DNA of 64,000 nt. It comes from CAWATZ01 sp963784995 (GTDB lineage Bacteria > Planctomycetota > Planctomycetia > Gemmatales > Gemmataceae). The notes beneath the pieces are model-generated. The model worked only from the letters and a program-made list of their open reading frames with translations, had not been told where the DNA came from and did no database searches. Below, piece by piece: positions 43,590-53,300 of the stretch (positions are counted from its first letter, which is position 1; each line of letters begins with the position of its first letter). A program made the position numbers and the translations under genes. The DNA lies in the NCBI GenBank assembly GCA_963784995.1, contig CAWATZ010000012.1:1-64000 (forward strand), given 5' to 3'.

Positions 43590-46500
43590 ATGGCCGCAAA
43601 GAAACGAGCGCCCAAAAAGGCGAGCCTGGAGCGTCAGCTCCCGGATTCTTCCGATTCGTCGGAGAATCCGGGAGCTGACGCTCCCGGCTCGCCTCCGAGG
43701 GAGGCCGCCAGGCCGCCCCAACAACAGCAGGCGGCCGATCCGTTGCCGCCCGTGCCGCCCCCGTCCGAGGCTGCGCCGCCGCCGAGCAAGCCGGGGCCAG
43801 CCAGCCCGCCTGTGGTCGGCATCGGGGCCTCGGCCGGCGGCCTGGACGCCTTCAAGCGCTTCTTCACCGCCATGCCGGCCGACAGCGGCATCGCCTTCGT
43901 GCTGGTGCCGCACCTCGATCCCGCCCACAAGAGCCTGATGGTCGAGTTGCTGGCCCGGCACACGGCCATGCCGGTCGTCGAGGCCGAGAACCACGTGGCG
44001 GTCGAGGCCAACCACGTTTACATCATCCCACCCGACAAGTACATGACCATCCACGGCGGAGTCCTGAGCCTGACCGGACCGGTCGAGCGGCGCACGGCGC
44101 AAACGGCCATCGACCACTTCCTCCGGTCGCTGGCGGACGATCAGCAGGAACGGGCCATCTGCATCATCCTGTCCGGGACGGGAGCGCACGGCACCCTGGG
44201 TCTGAAGGCGGTCAAGGCCGCCGGCGGCATGGCCATGGTGCAGGACCCGGCGACGGCCGAGTACGAGCGGATGCCGCAGAGCGCCATTGCCACCGGCCTG
44301 GCCGACTACGTCCTGCCCGCCGAGCAGATGCCCGAGGCCCTGATCAAGTACGTCCAGCATGCCTACGTCAATGGCGGCACAACCATCGAGACGACCCCGG
44401 AAGCGGGCGACTCCCTGACCCAGGTGCTAGCCCTGCTGCGGGCACGCACCAGCTTCGATTTCCGCCCTTACCGCAAGAAGATGCTGACCCGGCGCGTCGA
44501 GCGGCGCATGGGGCTCAATCACCTCGACAGCATCCCCAAATACGTGGCGTTTCTGCGCGACCACCCCGACGAGGTCAAGCAGCTGGTCAAGGACCTGTTC
44601 ATCAGCGTGACCAGCTTCTTCCGCGATCCGGAAGCGTACGAGGACCTGGCCAGCCAGGTCCTCGCCCCGCTGGTGCAGAGCAAGGAAGCCGACAGCACCA
44701 TCCGCGTCTGGGTGCCCGGCTGCGCCACGGGCGAGGAAGCCTATTCCCTGGTCATCCTGCTGCTCGAACAGCTGTCGGCCGCCAGCAAGAACTGTGGCCT
44801 GCAGGTCTATGCCACCGACGTCGATCAGGATGCGCTGGAGGTCGCCCGCCAGGGCATCTATCCCGAGAGCATCGCGGCCGACGTGACGCCGGAACGGCTG
44901 GCCCGCTGCTTCACGTGCGTGGATGAAACCTCCTACCAGGTCAGCAAGCAGGTCCGCGAGCCGGTCGTCTTCGCGGGTCAGAACCTGATCAGTGACGCCC
45001 CGTTTTCCCGGATGGACCTGATCAGTTGCCGCAACCTGCTCATCTACCTCGAGCCGGAGGTGCAGAAGAAGGTCGTGACCCTCTTGCACTTCGCCCTCAA
45101 CGAGGGGGGCTACCTGTTCCTGGGCCCGTCGGAAACCATCGGCCGGCAAACCGACCTGTTCGAGCCCGCCTCCAAGAAATGGCGGATTTTCCGCCGCATC
45201 GGCCCCAGCCGGCCGGAGCGCGTCGAGTTCCCCATTGTCGCGGGCGCGGAACAGCCGGGCCCGGTCCCCCGCCCCGGGGAACTCGGCGGAACACGGCCGG
45301 TCAACTTCGCCGAGCTGACGCGGCGCCTGTTCCTGGAGGAACTCGGCGCTGTCGCCGTGCTCGTCAACCGCAAGTACGAGATCCTGTACTTCCTCGGCCC
45401 CACCAGCCGTTACCTCGAGCAGCCGACCGGCGAACCAACCAGGGACCTGATGATGCAGGCCCGCGAAGGCCTGCGAACCAAGCTCCGCGCCGCCGTCCAC
45501 AGAGCCACGCGCGACAACGAGGCGGTCGTCCTCACCGATGTCCGGGTCAAGCGCAACGGCGATTACCACCCGATCATCGTGACGGTCAAGCCGGTGCCTG
45601 CGAGCGCCCTGGCGCAGGTCGCCGGCCGAAGGATTGCTCCTGATCGTCTTCCAGGACCAGCCCGAACTCGCGCCCTCGCCCCCGGCCCCCACCTCCGAGG
45701 AGTCGCTGGTTCAGCACCTGGAGAACGAGCTGCGGGCCACCAAGGAGGACCTGCAAACCACCGTCGAGGCAATGGAAAGCTCCAACGAGGAACTCAAGGC
45801 CTCCAACGAAGAAGTCATGTCGATGAACGAGGAACTCCAGTCGGCCAACGAGGAGATGGAGACCTCCAAGGAGGAGCTGCAATCGCTCAACGAGGAGCTG
45901 ACCACGGTCAACAACCAGCTGCAGGAAAAGGTCCGGGAACTGGAGACGACCAACAACGACATGGCCAACCTGCTCGACTGCACCGAGGCCGCCACGGTCT
46001 TCCTGGATCGGGAGTTCCGCATCAAGCGGTTCACGCCCGCTGCCACCCAGCTCTTTAATTTCGTGGCCACGGACCTGGGCCGGTCGCTGAGCGACATCAC
46101 GGCCCGCTTCAGTGACCCGGACCTGCTCGGCGACGCCCAGGAGGTGCTGCAGCGGGTGACGCCCCGGGAAAAGGAGGTCGCGACCACGGACGGCCGCTGG
46201 TGGTCGCGCCGCATCCTGCCCTACCGCACCCGGGACAAGCGCGTCGAAGGGGTCGTGCTTGCCTTCGCGGACGTCACGGAGCGCAAGCAGTCGGCCGACG
46301 CGGTCGTCCGCCGGCTGGCCGCCATCGTCGAGAATTCCGCGGACGCCATCTTCGGCATGGAGATCGATGGCACCATCTGGACCTGGAACCAGGGCGCCGA
46401 GCAGATGTTCGGCTACGGGCACGACGAGGCCGTGGGGCAATCGATCCAGCTGATCGTCCCCGAAGATCGCGCCGACGAATGGGCCACGATCGGGGCCCAG

Positions 46501-47677
46501 CTCCGTCGCGGCGACAATGTCGCGCTGGAGACCGAGCGGGTGCGCAAAGATGGGCAACGCCTTCCGGTCGCCCTGACGGTTTCGCCGATCCGGGACAGCT
46601 CCGGCCAGGTCGTCAGCGCTTCGGTGGTTGGCGCGACGTCACCGCGTACAAGCAGGCCGAGGAGGCGCTGGTGGCCAGCGAAGCCCGAATGAAGGCCGTC
46701 CTGAACACCGCGCCGGATGCGATCGTCACCATAGACGCGGGCGGCATGATCCAGTCGGTCAATCCCGCCAGCGAACGGATGTTCGGCTACAACGCCCAGG
46801 AGATGATCGGCCAGAACGTAAAGATGCTCATGGCCGCGCCTTCCCGGGAAGAGCATGACGGCTATCTGGCCAGGTATCTGCAAACCGGAGTAAAACACAT
46901 CATCGGCACTGTCCGCGAAGTCCAGGGCCGCCGCAAAGATGGTTCCCTCTTTCCGGTGGACCTGGCGATCAGTGAGTTTGAAGACCGCGGCCAGCGCATG
47001 TTTACCGGCGTCCACCGCGACCTGAGCACCGCAAGGCCCTGGAGCACGAGGTGCTGGAAGTGGCGACGATGGAACAGCAGCGCATCGGCCAGGAGCTGCA
47101 CGACACCACCGCCCAGGAACTGGCCGCCCTGGGCATGCTGGCCGAGCGCCAGCTCCGGACGATTGATGAGAACGCGCCGGCCGACCCGCAGATCGCGCGC
47201 CGGATGGCGGAGGGACTCAAGCGGGTGCTGGGCCAGGTGCGGGCCGTTTCCCGCGGGCTGATCCGCGTGGAAGTGGACGCGGAAGGACTCATGGCCGCCC
47301 TGACGGAGCTGGCCGCCGAGACCTCGGAGCTGCACGGGGTGGCGTGTACCTTCGACTGCCAGCAACCCGTGCTTCTGGCGGATAACCGCACCGCTACCCA
47401 GCTGTACTGCATCGCCCGCGAGGCAGTCACCAACGCCCTCAAGCACAGCCAGGCCCACACCATTCAGGTCAGCCTGGAAGCCGACGACCAGGCAGCCACG
47501 CTGCGGGTGCGGGACGACGGCATCGGGCTGCCGGAACCGCCGCTGGAAAGCAAGGGAATGGGCTTGAAAATCATGCGTTACCGTGCTGGGCTGATCAAGG
47601 CCCACCTGTCGGTCGGTCCGGCAGGACCCGAGGGGACTGTCGTCGCCTGTACTTTCAAGGCGAGCGGCACGGCGTGA
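43590..47677 (+). CDS. CheB-CheR-PAS-histidine kinase hybrid 1 (three frameshifts)
   Basis: About 1360 residues when joined. Order of domains: a Pro-rich N-terminus; CheB methylesterase (GIGASAGGLDAFKRF with the active Ser, HLDPAHKSLM, MPQSAIATGLADYVLP); CheR methyltransferase (RRVERRMGLNHLD, VTSFFRDPEAYEDL, VWVPGCATGEEAYSL with the SAM motif, LISCRNLLIYLEPE); a long coiled coil (MSMNEELQSANEEMETSKEE and neighbours); three PAS domains (one starts DREFRIKRFTPAATQLFNF); and a HisKA_3 kinase with RIGQELHDTTAQEL and a HATPase ending GMGLKIMRYRAGL. Shifts occur near 45620, 46627 and 47027; each join restores motifs. No chemoreceptor or flagellar gene is nearby, so it is likely a stand-alone sensor. 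Paralogue at 50313. Confidence 0.85.
43618..43694. repeat. palindrome inside the N-terminal coding region of hybrid 1
   Basis: 31-bp arms (43618-43648 and 43664-43694) with few mismatches around TTCCGATTCGTCG. It codes for the linker KKASLERQLPDSSDSSENPG, before the CheB domain; the paralogue has a different insert here. Confidence 0.8.
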
Positions 47678-47714
47678 GCCCGCCGGTATCGGGAGTTCTT
47701 ACCGGCGGGCTCAC
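47674..47714 (+). repeat. hairpin overlapping the stop of hybrid 1
   Basis: 15-bp perfect arms GTGAGCCCGCCGGTA and its complement at 47700-47714. The TGA stop 47675-47677 is in the left arm. It precedes the response regulator gene. Confidence 0.8.
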
Positions 47715-47762
47715 GCCAAAGCGGAGGCCGGCCTGCCGGCCGGAGCGCACGCAGGCGTGCGG
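47715..47762. repeat. 48-bp GC palindromic repeat, copy 2
   Basis: Matches 39904-39951 except at one base (GGCC in place of GGCCA-type position). It lies directly after the hairpin and runs up to the RBS of the response regulator gene. Confidence 0.8.
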
Positions 47763-47783
47763 GCTCGCCGGGGAGCGATTCTC

Positions 47784-48464
47784 ATGGCCAGGACCAAGAT
47801 CAAGGCGAGTCAGCAGCCGGCCCGAATCCTGATCGTCGATGATCACCCGGCCATCCGCGATGCGCTGGCCCTCTGCATTGCCGGAGAGCCGGACCTGGAG
47901 GTGTGCGGCCAGGCCGCCAGCGTGGCCGAAGCGCTCGAGGTCGCTGCCGCCGTCCATCCCGACGTGGCCGTCATCGACCTGGCGCTGAAGTCCGGCAGCG
48001 GGCTCGAGCTGATCAAGAGACTCAGGACAATCCAGGAGAACCTGCTGATGATTGTCTGGTCGATGTACAGCGAAGACCTGTACGCCGAGCGCGTCCTGCG
48101 AGCCGGGGCGCGGGGCTACATCAACAAGGAGCAAGCGACCAGCAAGATCATCGAGGCCATCCGCCACGTGCTGGAGGGCAAGCTGTATCTGAGCCCGGCC
48201 ATGAGCGAGAAACTCCTGAAGCGGCAATTCCACTCGGCGGAGACGGATTCCGCTCCCTCGGCGATCGACGCCCTCTCGGATCGGGAACTGGACGTGTTCC
48301 GGCTGATCGGGCAGGGGGTGAAAACGGCGGACGTGGCGGCCCGGCTGCACCTGAGCGTCAAGACGGTCGAGACCTATCGCGACCGCATCCGCCAGAAGCT
48401 GCTCCTGAATGACGGCACGGAGCTGGCCCACTACGCCACGCAGTGGCTGCTGGAGAACCAGTAG
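47784..48464 (+). CDS. NarL/FixJ-type response regulator 1
   Basis: 226 residues. Receiver domain with ILIVDDHPAIRDALAL, the phosphorylation site D65 in DVAVIDLALKSG, and the Lys in GYINKEQATS; then a LuxR helix-turn-helix (LSDRELDVFRLIGQGVKTAD, then VAARLHLSVKTVETYRDRIR). GGGGAGCG precedes the ATG. It follows the HisKA_3-type hybrid kinase, the class that normally phosphorylates NarL-like regulators, so the two make a complete pathway. It shares about 80 percent of its residues, by eye, with the copy at 54446. Confidence 0.93.
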   Translation: MARTKIKASQQPARILIVDDHPAIRDALALCIAGEPDLEVCGQAASVAEALEVAAAVHPDVAVIDLALKSGSGLELIKRLRTIQENLLMIVWSMYSEDLYAERVLRAGARGYINKEQATSKIIEAIRHVLEGKLYLSPAMSEKLLKRQFHSAETDSAPSAIDALSDRELDVFRLIGQGVKTADVAARLHLSVKTVETYRDRIRQKLLLNDGTELAHYATQWLLENQ

Positions 48465-48466
48465 CT

Positions 48467-48543
48467 GGTCGCTTCCATGACCGCGTGCTGGGCCAGTTGC
48501 TTGACGTGGTAGGTGGCGCTGTCGATTTTAGTTGCTGGTTCAT
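48467..48543 (-). pseudogene. remnant of a BON-domain gene
   Basis: After MNQQ at 48543 most of the domain is missing; in a shifted frame the tail HVKQLAQHAVMEATS matches the C-terminus of the BON gene at 42599 (YVKQLAQQAVMDAT). It marks the place where a duplicated BON gene once lay. Confidence 0.6.
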
Positions 48544-48559
48544 CCCGATTCCTCGGGCG

Positions 48560-49355
48560 TCACTCCCGATTGACCAGGTGCATCAGGGGCGCCTGGGGCA
48601 AACGCACGACGAACTCACTCCCCTTGCCGGGACCGTCGCTGGCGGCGCTGACGCTGCCGCCATGCATCTCGACGATTTGCCGCACCAGGGCCAGGCCGAG
48701 CCCCAGCCCGCCTGCCGCTTGCTCGGCAGTGCGCGGCGACTGCCGGAAGAGGTCGAAGACCTGCTGCAAGGCGTCTGCTTCAATGCCAATCCCGTTGTCC
48801 CGGACCCGGATCACCAGGTTGTTTCCTTCAGGCCGAGCCGTCAGCCAGATCCGGCCGCCACGGTCGGTGTACTTGGCCGCATTCATCAGCAGGTTGGTGA
48901 GCACCTGTTCCAGGAGAATGGGGTCCGCATCCAGGGGCATCGGCACTGGCGCCAGGGTGATCTCCAGCGCGTGGCCTTGCCCCTCGATGCTGGACTGAAC
49001 CGTATCGACCGCCGCGTTCACCACGTGCGCCAGGTCCAGTTGCTGTTTGCGCAACTTCGCTTTGCCCTGGCGGATGCGGGAGAAATTCAGCAGCTTGTCG
49101 ATCAGACAGCCCATGTGGTCCGTTTGCCGCTCCACCACGCCCTGCACCTGCGCGGATGGCAACGTCCTCGTCGCCGTAGCGGCGAAGCAGGTCCAGGGCC
49201 ATGCGGATGGCCAGCAGGGGGCCACGCAGCTCGTGGGCCAGCAGGGCGAGCAGCTCGTCCTCCTTCTGGCTGACCTCCGGGACGTGCCCACCATCCCGTT
49301 TGGTCTCCAGCAACCGCAGGCCCGGATCGATTTTTTCGTTCCCAGGCTCCAACAT
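48560..49355 (-). CDS. sensor histidine kinase, soluble (frameshift near 49155)
   Basis: About 265 residues. Start ATG at 49355 has AAAGGAGG at the best distance. Residues 30-55 hold the dimerisation helix with the phospho-acceptor in ALLAHELRGPLLAIRMAL. The frame changes at about 49155 and continues ERQTDHMGCLIDKLLNFSRI, VLTNLLMNAAKYTDRGG (N box), VRVRDNGIGIEADAL (G1) and AGGLGLGLALVRQIVEMHGG (G2). There is no sensor domain or membrane helix, so a partner protein, perhaps one of the hybrids, must provide input. It is convergent with RR 1 and is transcribed opposite to the hybrids. Confidence 0.8.
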
Positions 49356-49413
49356 CGGAGTCCTCCTTTCTGAGCGGTCCTTCCCTGGCGCGGTACACCC
49401 CGACAGAATCCGT

Positions 49414-49650
49414 TCAGTTCGGATCCCGTCCGGTTCCAGTTGTCTCCCCAGCTCTCGGACTGGCCTTCCCGGCTGCCAGGTAAGCCACGATCAGCCGGCG
49501 CAGCAACTGGCCGACCGTCAGTTCCTGGGCAGCAGCAGCTCGCTCCAGGGTCGCGCACTGCTGGATTGACAGAAGCAGCGGCAGCTCCACACATTCATCT
49601 TCCCTGCCCGGCTGGTGATCCTTTGCGACCGTGTCCTGGCACAAACGCAT
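49414..49650 (-). CDS. small hypothetical protein, ribbon-helix-helix-like, paralogue 2
   Basis: 78 residues from an ATG with GAGG upstream. The conserved core CVELPLLLSIQQCATLERAA and AQELTVGQLLRRLIVAYLA aligns with the protein at 42913. It occupies the same place relative to hybrid 2 as paralogue 1 does to hybrid 1, so it belongs to the duplicated module. Confidence 0.5.
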   Translation of the reverse strand: MRLCQDTVAKDHQPGREDECVELPLLLSIQQCATLERAAAAQELTVGQLLRRLIVAYLAAGKASPRAGETTGTGRDPN

Positions 49651-50080
49651 CGTGGTCCTCGTTTCGTTGGTCCCTTGCTGGCCGTGAGATCCCCTTTCCT
49701 GGGCAAAGTCCCTGTCAGTTCCTGCTTGGGAATGCTCCGATGCGCTGATCCCTGCCGCTTCCCCGGGAAGGTCGTCGCTGCAAAACACGCGACGGCCGCT
49801 GGGTTACGACACACCTTTCCACTGGTCGGAACCAGGGCGCGGCTGCGAGAAGTGAAGCCGCCCGGAAGAGCGAATGGATCCTGTGGGTTCGCGAAGGCGC
49901 ACGTCATCGGGAGCCTCCTTTCGAGCGACCGTTCCTGTTCTGCCCCGGTGCGTCCGATGCCGCCTCCCAGGGAAACGCGTCCGGGCCTGACGCCGCAGGA
50001 TGTCAGTCGCTTGACAGTTCGTGGATCATGCTAAACCACAAGCCGACGCCCTGCAAGTCGGGGCAAGGGCGACTCTTGTT
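49651..50080. other. intergenic region upstream of hybrid 2, with one strong start site
   Basis: No clear gene. On the minus strand an ATG at 49907 is preceded by AAAGGAGG at optimal distance, giving a frame MTCAFANPQDPFALPGGFTS and onward that overlaps paralogue 2 out of frame. It may be a genuine small gene, or the true start of a longer version of paralogue 2 with an indel. Confidence 0.3.
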
Positions 50081-50125
50081 GTGGGGGAAACCCCTACGGG
50101 ACATCGCGCCTGGACCGGCTACAAT
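50081..50125 (+). promoter_or_regulatory. palindromic operator and -10 box of hybrid gene 2
   Basis: GTGGGGGAAACCCCTAC (50081-50097), one base from perfect, then 22 bases, then TACAAT (50120-50125). Same layout as 43439-43483. Confidence 0.65.
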
Positions 50126-50210
50126 AGCAGGCACAGACTCGTCCTGTCGGTCCGGTCGCCTGCCCCGGACGAACGAAGCGAGCGCAGCGAGCGCACCCTT
50201 ACCAAAAGAA

Positions 50211-50259
50211 CCGGCTTTGTTTCCGGCGCAGGGTACTCCCAAGCCGGAAACAAAGCCGG
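50211..50259. repeat. CCGGCTTTGTTTCCGGC palindrome
   Basis: 17-bp perfect arms (50211-50227, 50243-50259) between the promoter and the start codon of hybrid 2, so in its 5' leader. Confidence 0.75.
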
Positions 50260-50312
50260 ATCGGCCTGGCTTCCCCCAGGCGAGGGCAAGGCCGGAGAGC
50301 AGGAGACGTCTC

Positions 50313-53300
50313 ATGGCGGCAAAGAAACGCTCGAGCAAAAAGACGAAGGGCGCGGAGGCACCCAGGCCGCCTCAACAACCAACCAACGTTGTGGCACGGT
50401 CTCCCGACCGTGCCAGGGCTGCCGATCCCCCGCCGGACGCGCCGCCACCGGCCGAGGCCGCGCCGCCACCGAGCAAGCCGGCGCCTGGGGGCCCGCCCGT
50501 CGTTGGCATTGGCGCCTCGGCCGGGGGCCTGGACGCCTTCAAGCGCTTCTTCACCGCCATGCCGGCCGACAGCGGCATTGCCTTCGTGCTGGTGCCGCAC
50601 CTCGATCCGGCCCACAAGAGCCTGATGGTTGAATTGCTGGCCCGCCACACGGCCATGCCGGTCGTCGAGGCCGAGAACCACGTGTCGGTCGAGGCCAACC
50701 ACGTTTACATCATCCCACCCGACAAGTACCTGACCATCCACGGCGGCATCCTGAGCCTGACCGGGCCCGTGGAGCGGCGCACCGCGCAAACGGCCATCGA
50801 CCACTTTCTCCGCTCCCTGGCGGACGATCAGCAGGAACGGGCCATCTGCATCATCCTGTCCGGGACGGGAGCGCACGGCACCCTGGGTCTGAAGGCGGTC
50901 AAGGCCGCCGGCGGCATGGCCATGGTGCAGGACCCGGCGACGGCCGAGTACGAGCGGATGCCGCAGAGCGCCATTGCCACCGGCCTGGCCGACTACGTCC
51001 TGCCCGCCGAGCAGATGCCCGAGGCCCTCGTCAAGTACGTGCAGCATGCCTACGTCAATGGCGGCCTGCAGATCGAGACGGCCCCGGATGCGGCCGACTC
51101 GCTGACCCAGGTGCTGGCCCTGCTGCGGGCACGCACCAGCTTCGATTTCCGCTCCTACCGCAAGAAGATGCTGACCCGGCGCGTCGAGAGGCGCATGGGG
51201 CTCAATCACTTCGATACCATCCCCCAGTACCTGGCGTTCCTGCGCGACCACCCCGACGAGGTCAAACAGCTGATCAAGGACCTGTTCATCAGCGTGACCA
51301 GCTTCTTTCGCGATCCCGAAGCGTACGAGGAGCTGGTCAGCCAGGTCCTCGCCCCGCTGGTGCAGAGCAAGGAAGCCGACAGCACCATCCGCGTCTGGGT
51401 GCCCGGCTGCGCCACGGGCGAGGAAGCCTATTCCCTGGTCATCCTCCTGCTCGAACAGCTAACGGCCGCCGGTAAGCACTGTGGCCTGCAAGTCTTCGCC
51501 ACCGACGTCGATCAGGACGCGATCGAAGTCGCCCGCCAGGGCATCTATTCCGAGAGCATCGCGGCCGACGTGACGTCGGAACGGCTGGCCCGCTGCTTCA
51601 CGCGCGTGGAGGAATCCTCCTACCAGGTCAGCAAGCAGATCCGCGAACACGTCGTGTTTGCGGCCCAGAACCTGATCAACGACGCCCCGTTTTCCCGGAT
51701 GGACCTGATCAGTTGCCGCAACCTGCTCATCTACCTGGAGCCGGAGGTGCAGAAGAAGGTCGTGACCCTCTTGCACTTCGCCCTCAACGAGGGCGGCTAC
51801 CTGTTCCTGGGGCCGTCGGAGACCATCGGCCGGCAAACGGACCTGTTCGAGCCGGCCTCCAAGAAATGGCGGCTGTTCCGGCGCATCGGCCCGACCCGGA
51901 CGGAGCGCGTCGAGTTCCCCATTGTGGCGCGCACGGAACAGCAGGGCCAGCGCAGCCGGCCCGGGGAGCCCGGCGGAGAGCGCAAGCCCAGCTTCGCCGA
52001 GCTGACGCAGCGCCTGGTCCTGGAGGAATTCAGCCCCGCTGCCGTACTCATCAACCGCAAGTACGAGATCCTGTACTTCCTCGGCCCCACCAGCCGCTAC
52101 CTCGACCTGCCGACCGGCGAACCGACCAGGGACCTGATGCTCATGGCCCGCGAAGGCCTGGCAACCAAGCTCCGCGCCGCCGTCCACAAAGCCATGCGCG
52201 AGAACGCGACGGTCGTGGTCAACGACGTGAAAATCAAGCGGAACGGCGATTACCACCCGGTCGCGGTGACGGTGAAGCCGGTGCCCAATCACCGGGCGGC
52301 CGAAGGCTTGCTCCTGATCACCTTCCAGGACAGACCCGAAACGGTTCCCGAGTTGTGGCACGGTCTCCAGACCGTGCCACACCCGCCCGCGGAGGAGGGC
52401 ATGGTCCGGCAGCTGGAGAACGAACTCCGCGTGACCAAGGAGGACCTGCAAACCACCATCGAGGAAGTGGAAAGCTCCAACGAGGAACTCAAGGCCTCCA
52501 ACGAAGAAGTCATGTCGATGAACGAGGAACTCCAATCGGCCAACGAGGAGCTGGAGACTTCCAAGGAAGAGCTGCAATCGCTCAACGAGGAGCTGACCAC
52601 GGTCAACAACCAGCTGCAGGAAAAGGTCCACGAACTGGAGACGGCCAACAACGACATCACCAACCTGCTCGACTGCACCGACGTCGCCACGGTCTTTCTG
52701 GATCTGGAGTTCCGGATCAAGCGGTTCACGCCGGCTGCTACTCAGCTGTTCAATTTCGTCAGCTCGGACCTCGGCCGGCCCCTCGGCGACATCACGGCCC
52801 GCTTCAGCGACCCGGACCTGCTCGGAGACGCCCGGCAAGTCCGGCAGCGGTTAACACTCCGGGAGAAGGAGGTGGCGACCGCGGAGGGCGGCTGGTGGTT
52901 GCGCCGCACCACGCCCTACCGCACCCGGGACCATCGCGTCGAAGGCGTCGTGATTACCTTCGTGGACATCACCGAGCGCAAGCGCTCGGCCGACACGGCC
53001 GTCCGCCGGCTGGCCACCATTGTCGAGAGCTGCATGGACGCCGTCTTCAGCGTGGACATCGATGGCACGCTTCGGATCTGGAACCGGAGCGCCGAGCAGA
53101 TTTTTGGGTACACTCAGGCCGAGGCCGTGGGGCAATCGGTCCTGCGGACCATCCCCGAAGATCGCAGGGAGGAGTGGGCTGCAATCATGGGCCAGGTGGA
53201 GCGTGGCGACAACGTGGCGGTGGAGACCGAGCGGGTGCGCAAAGACGGCCAGCGCGTTCAGGTAGCGCTGACGATGTCGCCGGTCCAGGACAGTGCCGGC

